A DNA stretch of 64,000 bases from Patiria miniata (Eukaryota > Echinodermata > Asteroidea > Valvatida > Asterinidae). Shown one piece after another: positions 10,823-23,300 of the stretch (position 1 is the first letter of the stretch; each line of letters starts with the position of its first letter). The stretch is taken from contig NW_024037051.1 of assembly GCF_015706575.1 (NCBI RefSeq), positions 2,046,001-2,110,000 of the forward strand, written 5' to 3'. The notes under the pieces are model-generated. The model was not told the DNA's origin and searched no databases. It saw only the letters and a list, made by a program, of their open reading frames with translations. The position numbers and the translations under genes were made by a program.

Positions 10823-13800
10823 GTGTCGCGGGCGCTTGCAGGCATTGCTGTTAGACTGACTGCACATAGGGGTACTACTGGCATTGATGCGCTATATCTT
10901 AAATTTTCACCGCAACCACTGGGTTTCAAGACCTGTTCCTTTGCCAGCTTGTTGGCCTTATCACAAGCTTCCGAACAAGGTATAGTTTGTGCAGAACTTC
11001 CAGGTTAAGGTACCTTTAGACCGCGATATACGAAGTTTGTGTCCCGGGCGCATGCAGGCATTGCCGTTAGACTGATTGCATATAGGGGTACTACTGGCAT
11101 TGATGCGCTATATCTTGAATTGTCTCCGCAACCACTTTGTTTCAAGGTAAAGGTACCTTTTGCCAGCTTGTTGACCTTATCACAAGCTTCCGAACAAGGT
11201 ATAGTTTGTGCTGAACTTCCCAGGTTAAGATACCTTTAGACCGCGATATACAAAGTTCGTGTCGCGGGCGCATGTAGGCATTGCTTTTAGACTGACTGCA
11301 CATAGGGGTACTACTTGCATTGATGCGCTTTATCTTGAGTTTACTCCGCCACCACTGGGTTTCAAGTCCTGTCCTTTTGCCAGCTTGTTGGCCTCATCAC
11401 AAGCTTTCGAACAAGGTATAGTTTGTGCAGAACTTCTCTGATTGGGGTACCTTTATACGGCGATATGCGAAGTTCGTTTGGCGGGCTCTTGCAGGCATTG
11501 CTGTTAGACTGACTGCACATAGGGGTACTACTCGCATTGATGCGCTATATCTTAATTTTTCTCCGCAACCACTGGGTTTCAAGACCTGTCCTTTTGCCAG
11601 CTTGTTGGCCTCATCACAATCTTCCGAAAAAGGTATAGTTTGTGCAGAACTTCCAAGGGAACCTTTAGACCGTGATATACGAAGTTCGTGTCGCGGGCGC
11701 TTTCAGGCATTGCTGTTAGACTGACTGCACAAAGGGGTACTACTGGCATTGATGCTCTATATCTTAAATTTGCACCGCAACCACTGGATTTCAAGACTTG
11801 TTCTTTTGCCAGCTTGTTGGTCTCATCACAAGCTTCCGAACAAGGTATAGTTTGTGCAGAACTTCCAGGTTAAGATACCTTTAGACCGCGATATACAAAG
11901 TTCGTGTCGCGGGCGCATGCAGGCATTGCTTTTAGACTGACTGCACATAGGGGTACTACTTGCATTGATGCGCTTTATCTTGAGTTTACTCCGCCACCAC
12001 TGGGATTCAAGTCCTGTCCTTTTGCTAGCTTGTTGGCCTTATCACAAGCTTTCGAACAAGGTATAGTTTGTGCAGAACTTCTCTGATTGGGGTACCTTTA
12101 TACGGCGATATGCGAAGTTCGTGTCGCGGGCGCATGCAGGCATTGCTGTTAGACTGATTGCATATAAGGGTACTACTGGCATTGATGCGCTATATCTTGA
12201 ATTTTCTCCGCAACCACTGGGTTTCAAGACCTGTCCTTTTGCCAGCTTGTTGGCCTCATCACAAGCTTCCGAAAAAGGTATAGTTTGTGCAGAACTTCCA
12301 AGGCGACCTTTAGACCGTGATATACGAAGTTCGTGTCGCGGGCGCTTTCAGGCATTGCTGTTAGACTGACTGCACAAAGGGGTACTACTGGCATTGATGC
12401 GCTATATCTTAATTTTTCTCCAGAACCACTGGGTTTCAAGACCTATCCTTTTGCCAGCTTGTTGGCCTCATCACAAGCTTCCAAACAAGGTATAGTTTGT
12501 GCAGAACTTCCCAGGTTAAGGTACCTTTAGACTTCCATATACGAAGTTCGTGTCGCGGGCGCTTGCAGGCATTGCTGTTAGACTGACTGCACATAGGGGT
12601 ACTACTGGAATTGATGCGCTATATCTTAAATTTTCTCCGCTACCACTTGGTTTCAAGACGTATCCTTATGCCAGCTTGTTGGCCTTATCACAAGCTTCTG
12701 AACAAGGTATAGTTTGTGCAGAACTTCCCAGGTTAAGGTACCTTTAGACCGCGATAAACGAAGTTCGTGTCGCGGGCGCTTGCAGGCATTGCTGTTAGAC
12801 TGACTGCACATAGGGGTACTACTGGCATTGATGCGCTATATCTTAAATTTTCACCGCAACCACTGGGTTTTAAGACCTGTCCTTTTGCCAGCTTGTTTGC
12901 CTTATCACAGGCTTCAGAACAAGGTATAGTTTGTGCAGAACTTCCCAGGTTAAGGTACCTTTAGACCGCAATATACGAAGTTCGTGTCGCGGGCGCTTGC
13001 AGGCATTGCTGTTAGACTGACTGCACATAGGGGTACTACTGGCATTGAATTGATGCGCTATATCTTAAATTTTCTCCGCCACCACTTGGTTTCAAGACGT
13101 GTCCTTTTGCCAGCTTGTTGGCCTTATCACAAGCTTCTGAACAAGGTATAGTTTGTGCAGAACTTCCAGGTTAAAGTACCATTAGACCGCAATATACGAA
13201 GTTTGTGTCGCGGGCGCTTGCAGGCATTGCTGTTAGACTGACTGCACATAGGGGTACTACTGGCATTGATGCGCTATATCTTAAATTTTCACCGCAACCA
13301 CTGGGTTTCAAGACCTGTTCCTTTGCCAGCTTGTTGGCCTCATCACAAGCTTCCGAAAAAGGTATAGTTTGTGCAGAACTTCCAGGTTAAGGTACCTTTA
13401 GACCGCGATATACGAAGTTTGTGTCCCGGGCGCATGCAGGCATTGCTGTTAGACTGATTGCATATAGGGGTACTACTGGCATTGATGCGCTATATCTTGA
13501 ATTGTCTCCGCAACCACTTTGTTTCAAGGTAAAGGTACCTTTTGCCAGCTTGTTGACCTTATCACAAGCTTCCGAACAAGGTATAGTTTGTGCAGAACTT
13601 CCCAGGTTAAGATACCTTTAGACCGCGATATACAAAGTTCGTGTCGCGGGCGCATGCAGGCATTGCTTTTAGACTGACTGCACATAGGGGTACTACTTGC
13701 ATTGATGCCATTTATCTTGAGTTTACTCCGCCACCACTGGGTTTCAAGTCCTGTCCTTTTGCCAGCTTGTTGGCCTCATCACAAGCTTTCGAACAAGGTA

Positions 13801-14694
13801 TAGTTTGTGCAGAACTTCTCAGATTGGGGTACCTTTATACGGCGATATGCGAAGTTCGTTTGGCGGGCTCTTGCAGGCATTGCTGTTAGAATGACTGCAC
13901 ATAGGGGTACTACTCGCATTGATGCGCTATATCTTAATTTTTCTCCGCAACCACTGGGTTTCAAGACCTGTCCTTTTGCCAGCTTGTTGGCCTCATCACA
14001 AGCTTCCGAAAAAGGTATAGTTTGTGCAGAACTTCCAAGGGGACCTTTAGACCGTGATATACGAAGTTCGTGTCGCGGGCGCTTTCAGGCATTGCTGTTA
14101 GACTGACTGCACAAAGGGGTACTACTGGCATTGATGCGCTATATCTTAAATTTGCACCGCAACCACTGGATTTCAAGACTTGTTCTTTTGCCAGCTTGTT
14201 GGTCTCATCACAAGCTTCCGAACAAGGTATAGTTTGTGCAGAACTTCCAGGTTAAGGTACATTTAGACCGCGATATACGAAGTTCGTGTCCCGGGCGCAT
14301 GCAGGCATTGCTGTTAGACTGATTGCATATAGGGTACTACTGGCATTGATGCGCTATATCTTGAATTTTCTCCGCAACCACTGGGTTTCAAGACCTGTCC
14401 TTTTGCCAGCTTGTTGGCCTCATCACAAGCTTCCGAAAAAGGTATAGTTTGTGCAGAACTTCCAAGGCGACCTTTAGACCGTGATATACGAAGTTCGTGT
14501 CGCGGGCGCTTTCAGGCATTGCTGTTACACTGACTGCACAGAGGGGTACTACTGGCATTGATGCGCTATATCTTAATTTTTCTCCAGAACCACTGGGTTT
14601 CAAGACCTATCCTTTTGCCAGATTGTTGGCCTCATCACAAGCTTCCAAACAAGGTATAGTTTGTGCAGAACTTCCCAGGTTAAGGTACCTTTAG
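10823..14694 (+). repeat. 11-mer higher-order repeat, period 2382 bp
   Basis: Distinctive units starting at 11039, 11259 and 11688 recur at 13421, 13641 and 14070, each 2382 bp away. They share features such as TCTGATTGGGGTACC or its close variant, TTCGTTTGGCGGGCTC and GCGCTTTCAGGCATTG. After about 14280 the offset falls to 2164 bp (12333 against 14497), so the second copy has lost one unit, the one beginning near 11904. Confidence 0.7.
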
Positions 14695-17104
14695 ACTTCC
14701 ATATACGAAGTTCGTGTCGCGGGCGCTTTCAGGCATTGCTGTTAGACTGACTGCACATAGGGGTACTACTGGCATTGAATGATGCGCTATATCTAAAATT
14801 TTCTCCGCCACCACTTGGTTTCAAGACGTGTCCTTACGCCAGCTTGTTGGCCTTATCACAAGCTTCTGAACAAGGTATAGTTTGTGCAGAACTTCCCAGG
14901 TTAAGGTACCTTTAGACCGCAATATACGAAGTTCGTGTCGCGGGCGCTTGCAGGCATTGCTGTTAGACTGACTGCACATAGGGGTACTACTGGCATTGAA
15001 TTGATGCGCTATATCTTAAATTTTCTCCGCCACCACTTGGTTTCAAGACGTGTCCTTTTGCCAGCTTGTTGGCCTTATCACAAGCTTCTGAACAAGGTAT
15101 AGTTTGTGCAGAACTTCCAGGTTAAAGTACCTTTAGACCGCAATATACGAAGTTTGTGTCGCGGGCGCTTGCAGGCATTGCTGTTAGACTGACTGCATAT
15201 AGGGTACTACTGGCATTGATGCGCTATATCTTAAATTTTTCCCGCAACCACTAGGTTTCAAGACCTGTCCTTTTTTCAGATTGTTGGCCTCATCACAAGC
15301 TTTCGAACAAGGTATAGTTTGTGCAGAACTTCCTAGGTTAAGGTACCTTTAGACCGCGATATACGAAGTTCGTGTCGCCTGCGCTTGCAGGCATTGCTGT
15401 TAGACTGACTGCACATAGGGGTACTACTGTCATTGATGCGCTATATCTTGAATTTTCTCCGCCACCACTGGGTTTCAAGTCCTGTCCTTTTGCCAGCTTG
15501 TTGGCCTCATCACAAGCTTCGGAACAAGGTATAGTTTGTGCAGAACTTCTCTGGTTGAGGTACCTTTAGACGGCGATATACGAAGTTCGTGTCGCGGGCG
15601 CTTGCAGGCATTGATGTTAGACTGACTGCACATAATTTTACTACTCGCATTGCTGCGCTATATCTTAATTTTTCTCCTCAACCACTGGGTTTCAAGACCT
15701 GTCCTTTCGCCAGCTTGTTGGCCTCATCACAAGCTTCCGAAAAAGGTATAGTTTGTGCAGAACTTCCAAGGCGACCTTTAGACCGTGATATACGAAGTTC
15801 GTGTCGCGGGCGCTTTCAGGCATTGCTGTTACACTGACTGCACAGAGGGGTACTACTGGCATTGATGCGCTATATCTTAATTTTTCTCCAGAACCACTGG
15901 GTTTCAAGACCTATCCTTTTGCCAGCTTGTTGGCCTCATCACAAGCTTCCAAACAAGGTATAGTTTGTGCAGAACTTCCCAGGTTAAGGTACCTTTAGAC
16001 TTCCATATACGAAGTTCGTGTCGCGGGCGCTTTCAGGCATTGCTGTTAGACTGACTGCACATAGGGGTACTACTGGCATTGAATTGATGCGCTATATCTA
16101 AATTTTCTCCGCCACCACTTGGTTTCAAGACGTGTCCTTACGCCAGCTTGTTGGCCTTATCACAAGCTTCTGAACAAGGTATAGTTTGTGCAGAACTTCC
16201 CAGGTTAAGGTACCTTTAGACCGCAATATACGAAGTTCGTGTCGCGGGCGCTTGCAGGCATTGCTGTTAGACTGACTGCACATAGGGGTACTACTGGCAT
16301 TGAATTGATGCGCTATATCTTAAATTTTCTCCGCCACCACTTGGTTTCAAGACGTGTCCTTTTGCCAGCTTGTTGGCCTTATCACAAGCTTCTGAACAAG
16401 GTATAGTTTGTGCAGAACTTCCAGGTTAAAGTACCTTTAGACCGCAATATACGAAGTTTGTGTCGCGGGCGCTTGCAGGCATTGCTGTTAGACTGACTGC
16501 ATATAAGGGTACTACTGGCATTGATGCGCTATATCTTAAATTTTTCCCGCAACCACTAGGTTTCAAGACCTGTCCTTTTTTCAGATTGTTGGCCTCATCA
16601 CAAGCTTTCGAACAAGGTATAGTTTGTGCAGAACTTCCTAGGTTAAGGTACCTTTAGACCGCGATATACGAAGTTCGTGTCGCCTGCGCTTGCAGGCATT
16701 GCTGTTAGACTGACTGCACATAGGGGTACTACTGTCATTGATGCGCTATATCTTGAATTTTCTCCGCCACCACTGGGTTTCAAGTCCTGTCCTTTTGCCA
16801 GCTTGTTGGCCTCATCACAAGCTTCGGAACAAGGTATAGTTTGTGCAGAACTTCTCTGGTTGAGGTACCTTTAGACGGCGATATACGAAGTTCGTGTCGC
16901 GGGCGCTTGCAGGCATTGATGTTAGACTGACTGCACATAATTTTACTACTCGCATTGCTGCGCTATATCTTAATTTTTCTCCTCAACCACTGGGTTTCAA
17001 GACCTGTCCTTTCGCCAGCTTGTTGGCCTTATCACAAGCTTCCGAAAAAGTTATATTTTGTGCAGAGCTCCCTGGATTAAGGTACCTTTAGACCGCGATA
17101 TACG
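14497..17104 (+). repeat. Hexamer higher-order repeat, period about 1305 bp (two copies)
   Basis: Units at 14497, 15372 and 15589 recur at 15801, 16677 and 16894, 1304-1305 bp away. Shared rare features are TGTTACACTGACTGCACAGAG, GTCGCCTGCGCTTGC and CACATAATTTTACTACT. The end of the second copy diverges into a different unit type near 17040. This repeat overlaps the next hexamer series, so boundaries are approximate. Confidence 0.7.
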
Positions 17105-20100
17105 AATTTCGTGTCGCGGGCACTTGCAGGCATTGCAGTTAGACTGACAGCACATAGGGGTACTACTAGCATTGATGCGCTATATCTTGACTTTTCTCCG
17201 CAACCACTGGGTGTCAAGACCTGTCCTTTTTCCAGCTTGTTGGCCTCAACACAAGCTTCCGAACAAGGTATAGTTTGTGCAGAACTTCTCGGATTAAGGT
17301 ACCTTTAGACCGCGATATACGAAGTTCGTGTCGCGGGCGCTTGCAGGCATTGCAGTTTGACTGACTGCACATAGGGGTAATACTGGCATTGATGCTCTAT
17401 ATCTTGAATTTTCTCCTCAACCACTTGGTTTCAAGACCTGTCCATTTGCCAGCTTGTTGGCCTGATCACAAGCTTCCGAACAAGGTATAGTTTGTGCTGA
17501 ACTTCCCAGGTTAAGGTACCTTTAGACGGCGATATACGAAGCTCGTGTCGCGGGCGCTTGCAGGCATTACAGTTAGACTGACTGCACATAGGGGTACTAT
17601 TGGCATTGATGCGCTATATCTTAAATTTTCTCCTGAACCACTTGGTTTCAAGACCTGTCCTTTTGCCAGCTTGTTGGCCTTATCATTAGCTTCCGAACAA
17701 GGTATAGTTTGTGCAGAACTTCTAGGTTAAAGTACCTTTAGACCGCAATATACGAAGTTTGTGTCGCGGGCGCTTGCAGGCATTGCTGTTAGACTGACTG
17801 CATATAAGGGTACTACTCGCATTGATGCGCTATATCTTAAATTTTCCCCGCAACCACTAGGTTTCAAGACCTATCCTTTTTCCAGCTTGTTGGCCTCATC
17901 ACAAGCCTCCGAACAAGGTATAGTTTGTGCAGAACTTCCTAGGTTAAGGTACCTTTAGACCGCGATATACGAAGTTCGTGTCGCCTGCGCTTGCAGGCAT
18001 TGCTGTTAGACTGACTGCACATAGGGGTACTACTGTCATTGATGCGCTATATCTTAAATTTTCTCCGCCATCACTGGGTTTCAAGTCCTGTCCTTTTGCC
18101 AGCTTGTTGGCCTCATCACAAGCTTCCGAACAAGGTATAGTTTGTGCAGAACTTCTCTGGTTGAGGTACCTTTAGACGGCGATATACGAAGTTCGTGTCG
18201 CTGGCGCTTACAGGCATTGCTGTTAGACTGACTGCACATAATTTTACTACTCGCATTGCTGCGCTATATCTTAATTTTTCTCCGCAACCACTGGGTTTCA
18301 AGAGCTGTCCTTTCGCCAGCTTGTTGGCCTTATCACAGGCTTCCGAAAAAGGTATATTTTGTGCAGAGCTCCCTGGATTAAGGTACCTTTAGACCGCAAT
18401 ATACGAATTTCGTGTCGCGGGCACTTGCAGGCATTGCAGTTAGACTGACAGCACATAGGGGTACTACTAGCATTGATGCGCTATATCTTGACTTTTCTCC
18501 GCAACCACTTGGTGTCAAGACCTGTCATTTTTCCAGCTTGTTGGCCTCAACACAAGCTTCCGAACAAGGTATAGTTTGTGCAGAACTTCTCGGATTAAGG
18601 TACCTTTAGACCGCGATATACGAAGTTCGTATCGCGGGCGCTTGCAGGCATTGCAGTTAGACTGACTGCACATAGGGGTAATACTGGCATTGATGCTCTA
18701 TATCTTGAATTTTCTCCTCAACCACTTGGTTTAAAGACCTGTCCATTTGCCAGCTTGTTGGCCTCATCACAAGCTTCCGAACAAGGTATAGTTTGTGCAG
18801 AACTTCCCAGGTTAAGGTACCTTTAGACGGCGATATACGAAGCTCGTGTCTCGGGCGCTTGTAGGCATTGCAGTTAGACTGACTGCACATAGGGGTACTA
18901 CTGGCATTGATGCGCTATATCTTAAATTTTCTCCTGAACCACTTGGTTTCAAGACCTGTCCTTTTGCCAGCTTGTTGGCCTCATCATAAGCTTCCGAACA
19001 AGGTATAGTTTGTGCAGAACTTCCCAGGTTAAGATACCTTTAGACCACCATATACGAAGTTCGTGTCGCGGGCGCTTGCAGGCATTGCTGTTAGACTGAC
19101 TGCACATAAGGGTACTACTGGCATTGATGCGCTATATCTTCAATTTTCCCCGCAACCACTATGTTTCAAGACCTATCCTTTTTCCAGCTTGTTGGCCTCA
19201 TCACAAGCTTTCGAACAAGGTATAGTTTGTGCAGAACTTCCTAGGTTAAGGTACCTTTAGACCGCGATATACGAAGTTCGGGTCGCCTGCGCTTGCAGGC
19301 ATTGCTGTTAGACTGACTCACATAGGGGTACTACTGTCATTGATGCGCTATATCTTGAATTTTCTCCGCCATCACTGGGTTTCAAGTCCTGTCCTTTTGC
19401 CAGCTTGTTGGCCTCATCACAAGCTTCTGAACAAGGTATAGTTTGTGCAGAACTTCTCTGGTTGAGGTACCTTTAGACGGCGATATACGAAGTTCGTGTC
19501 GCGGGCGCTTGCAGGCATTGCTGTCAGACTGACTGCACATAATTTTACTACTTGCATTGCTGCGCTATATCTTAATTTTTCTCCGGAACCACTGGGTTTC
19601 AAGAGCTGTCCTTTCGCCAGCTTGTTGGCCTTATCACAAGCTTCCGAAAAAGGTATATTTTGTGCAGAGTTCCCTGGATTAAGGTACCTTTAGACCGCGA
19701 TATACGAATTTCGTGTTGCGGGCACTTGCAGGCATTGCAGTTAGACTGACAGCACATAGGGGTACTACTAGCATTAATGCGCTATATCTTGACTTTTCTC
19801 CGCAACCACTGGGTGTCAAGACCTGTCCTTTTTCAGCTTGTTGGCCTCAACACAAGCTTCCGAACAAGGTATAGTTTGTGCAGAACTTCTCGGATTAAGG
19901 TACCTTTAGACCGCGATATACGAAGTTCGTGTCGCGGGCGCTTGCAGGCATTGCAGTTAGACTGACTGCACATAGGGGTAATACTGGCATTGATGCTCTA
20001 TATCTTGAATTTTCTCCTCAACCACTCGGTGTCAAGACCTGTCCATTTGCCAGCTTGTTGGCCTTATCACAAGCTTCCGAACAAGGTATAGTTTGTGCAG

Positions 20101-20362
20101 AACTTCCCAGGTTAAGGTACCTTTAGACGGCGATATACGAAGCTCGTGTCTCGGGCGCTTGAGGCATTGCAGTTAGACTGACTGCACATAGGGGTACTAC
20201 TGGCATTGATGCGCTATATCTTAAATTTTCTCCTGAACCACTTGGTTTCAAGACCTGTCCTTTTGCCAGCTTGTTGGCCTCATCATAAGCTTCCGAACAA
20301 GGTATAGTTTGTGCAGAACTTCCCAGGTTAAGGTACCTTTAGACCACCATATACGAAGTTCG
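16460..20362 (+). repeat. Hexamer higher-order repeat, period about 1301 bp (three copies)
   Basis: Three successive copies start at 16460, 17761 and 19063. Each contains the same ordered six unit types: CATATAAGGG or CACATAAGGG; GTCGCCTGCGCTTGC; CACATAATTTTACTACT; GGGCACTTGCAGGCATTGCAG with GACTGACAGCAC; ATAGGGGTAATACTGG; and GAAGCTCGTGTC. The spacing of six units is constant to within a few bases. A later copy of the same ordered set lies at about 29825-31115 and a partial one at about 23822-24690. Confidence 0.75.
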
Positions 20363-23300
20363 TGTCGCGGGCGCTTGCAGGCATTGCTGTTAGACTGACT
20401 GCACATATGGGTACTACTGGCATGATGCTCTATATCTTAAATTTTCTTCGCCACCACTGGGTTTCAAGACGTGTCCTTTTGCCAGCTTGTTGGCCTTATC
20501 ACAAGCTTCCGAACAAGGTATAGTTTGTGCAGAACTTCACTGGTTGAGGTACCTTTAGACGGCGATATACGAAGTTCGTGTCGCTCAGTCTTGCAGGCAT
20601 TGCTGTTAGACTGACTGCACATAGGGGTACTACTGGCATTGATGCGCTATATCTTAAATCTTCTCCGCACCACTGGGTTTCAAGACCTGTCCTTTTGCCA
20701 GATTGTTGGCCTCATCACAAGCTTTTGAACAAGGTATAGTTTGTGATGAAATTGCAAGGTTAAGGTAGCTTTAGACCGCGATAAACGAAGTTCGTGTCGC
20801 TGGCGCTTGCAGGCATTGCTGTTAGACTGACTGCACATAGGGGTACTACTGGCATTGATGCGCTATATCTTGAATTTTCTCCTCAACCACTTGGTTTAAA
20901 GACCTGTTCATTTGCCAGCTTGTTGGCCTCATCATAAGCTTCCGAACAAGGTATAGTTTGTGCAGAACTTCTTAGGTTAAGGTACCTTTAGACCGCGATA
21001 TACGAAGATCGTGTCGCGGGCGCTTGCAGGCATTGCAGTTAGACTGACTGCACATAGGGGTACTACTGGCATTGATGCGCTATATCTTGAATTGTCTCCG
21101 CAACCACTTGGTTTCAAGACGTGTCCTTTCGCCAGCTTGTTGGCCTTATCACAAGCTTCCGAACAAGGTATAGTTTGTGCAGAACTTCCCAGGTTAAGGT
21201 ACCTTTAGACCGCGATATACGAAGTTCGTGTCGCGGGCGCTTGCAGGCATTGCTGTTAGACTGACTGCACATAGGGGTACTACTGGAATTGATGCGCTAT
21301 ATCTTAAATTTTCTCCGCCACCACTTGGTTTCAAGACGTGTCCTTACGCTAGCTTGTTGGCCTTATCACAAGCTTCTGAACAAGGTATAGTTTGTGCAGA
21401 ACTTCCCAGGTTAAGGTACCTTTAGACCGCGATATACGAAGTTCGTGTCGCTGGCGCTTGCAGGCATTGCTGTTAGACTGACTGCACATAGGGGTACTAC
21501 TGGCATTGATGGGATATATCTTGAATTTTCTCCTAAACCACTTGGTTTCAAGACCTGTCCATTTGCCAGCTTGTTGGCCTTATCATAAGCTTTCGAACAA
21601 GGTATAGTTTGTGCAGAACTTCCCAGATTAAGGTACCTTTAGACCGCGATATACGAAGTTCGTGTTGCGGGCGCTTGCAGGCATTGCTGGTAGACTGACT
21701 GCACATAGGGGTACTACTGGCAATGATGCGCTATATCTTAAATTTTCTCCGCACCACTGGGTTTCAAGACCTGTCCTTTTGCCAGCTTGTTGGCCTCATC
21801 ACAAGCTTTTGAACAAGGTATAGTTTGTGATGAAATTGCAAGGTTAAGGTACCTTTACACCGTAATATACGAAGTTCGTGTCGCGGGCGCTTGCAGGCAT
21901 TGCTGTTAGACTGACTGCACATATGTGTACTACTGGCATTGATGGGCTATATCTTAAATTATCGGCAACCACTTTGTTTCAAGACCTGTCCTTTTGCCAG
22001 CTTGTTTGCCTTATCACAAGCTTCCGAACAAGGTATAGTTTGTGCAGAACTTCCCAGGTTAAGGTACCTTTAGACCGCAATATACGAAGTTCGTGTCGCG
22101 GGCGCTTGCAGGCATTGCTGTTAGACTGACTGCACATATGTGTACTACTGGCATTGATGGGCTATATCTTAAATTATCGGCAACCACTTTGTTTCAAGAC
22201 CTGTCCTTTTGCCAGCTTGTTTGCCTTATCACAAGCTTCCGAACAAGGTATAGTTTGTGCAGAACTTCCAAGGTTAAGGTACCTTTAGACCGCCATATAC
22301 GAAGTTCGTGTCGCGGGCGCTTGCAGGCATTGCTGTTAGACTGACTGCACATAGGGGTACTACTGGAATTGATGCGCTATATTTAAAATTTCTCCGCCAC
22401 CACTTGGTTTCAAGACGTGTCCTTACGCCAGCTTGTTGGCCTTATCACAAGCTTCTGAACAAGGTATAGTTTGTGCAGAACTTCCCAGGTTAAGGTACCT
22501 TTAGACCGCGATAAACGAAGTTCGTGTCGCTGGCGCTTGCAGGCATTGCTGTTAGACTGACTGCACATAGGGGTACTACTGGCATTGATGCGCTATATCT
22601 TGAATTTTCTCCTCAACCACTTGGTTTAAAGACCTGTCCATTTGCCAGCTTGTTGGCCTCATCTTAAGCTTCCGAACAAGGTATAGTTTGTGCAGAACTT
22701 TTCAGGTTAAGGTACCTTTAGACCGCGATATACGAAGTTCGTGTCGCGGGCGCTTGCAGGCATTGCTGTTAGACTGACTGCACATAGGGGTACTACTGGC
22801 ATTGATGCGCTATATCTTAAATTGTCTCCGCAACCACTTGGTTTCAAGACGTGTCCTTTCGCCAGCTTGTTGGCCTTATCACAAGCTTCCGAACAAGGTA
22901 TAGTTTGTGCAGAACTTCCCAGGTTAAGGTACCTTTAGACCGCGATATACGAAGTTCGTGTCGCGGGCGCTTGCAGGCATTGCTGTTAGACTGACTGCAC
23001 ATAGGGGTACTACTGGCATTGATGCGCTATATCTTAAATTATCGGCAACCACTTGTTTCAAGACCTGTCCTTTTGCCAGCTTGTTTGCCTTATCACAAGC
23101 TTCCGAACAAGGTATAGTTTGTGCAGAACTTCCCAGGTTAAGGTACCTTTAGACCGCGATATACGAAGTTCGTGTCGCGGGCGCTTGCAGGCATTGCTGT
23201 TAGACTGACTGCACATAGGGGTACTACTGGCATTGATGCGCTATATCTTAAATTTTCTCCGCCACCACTTGGTTTCAAGACGTGTCCTTACTCCAGCTTG

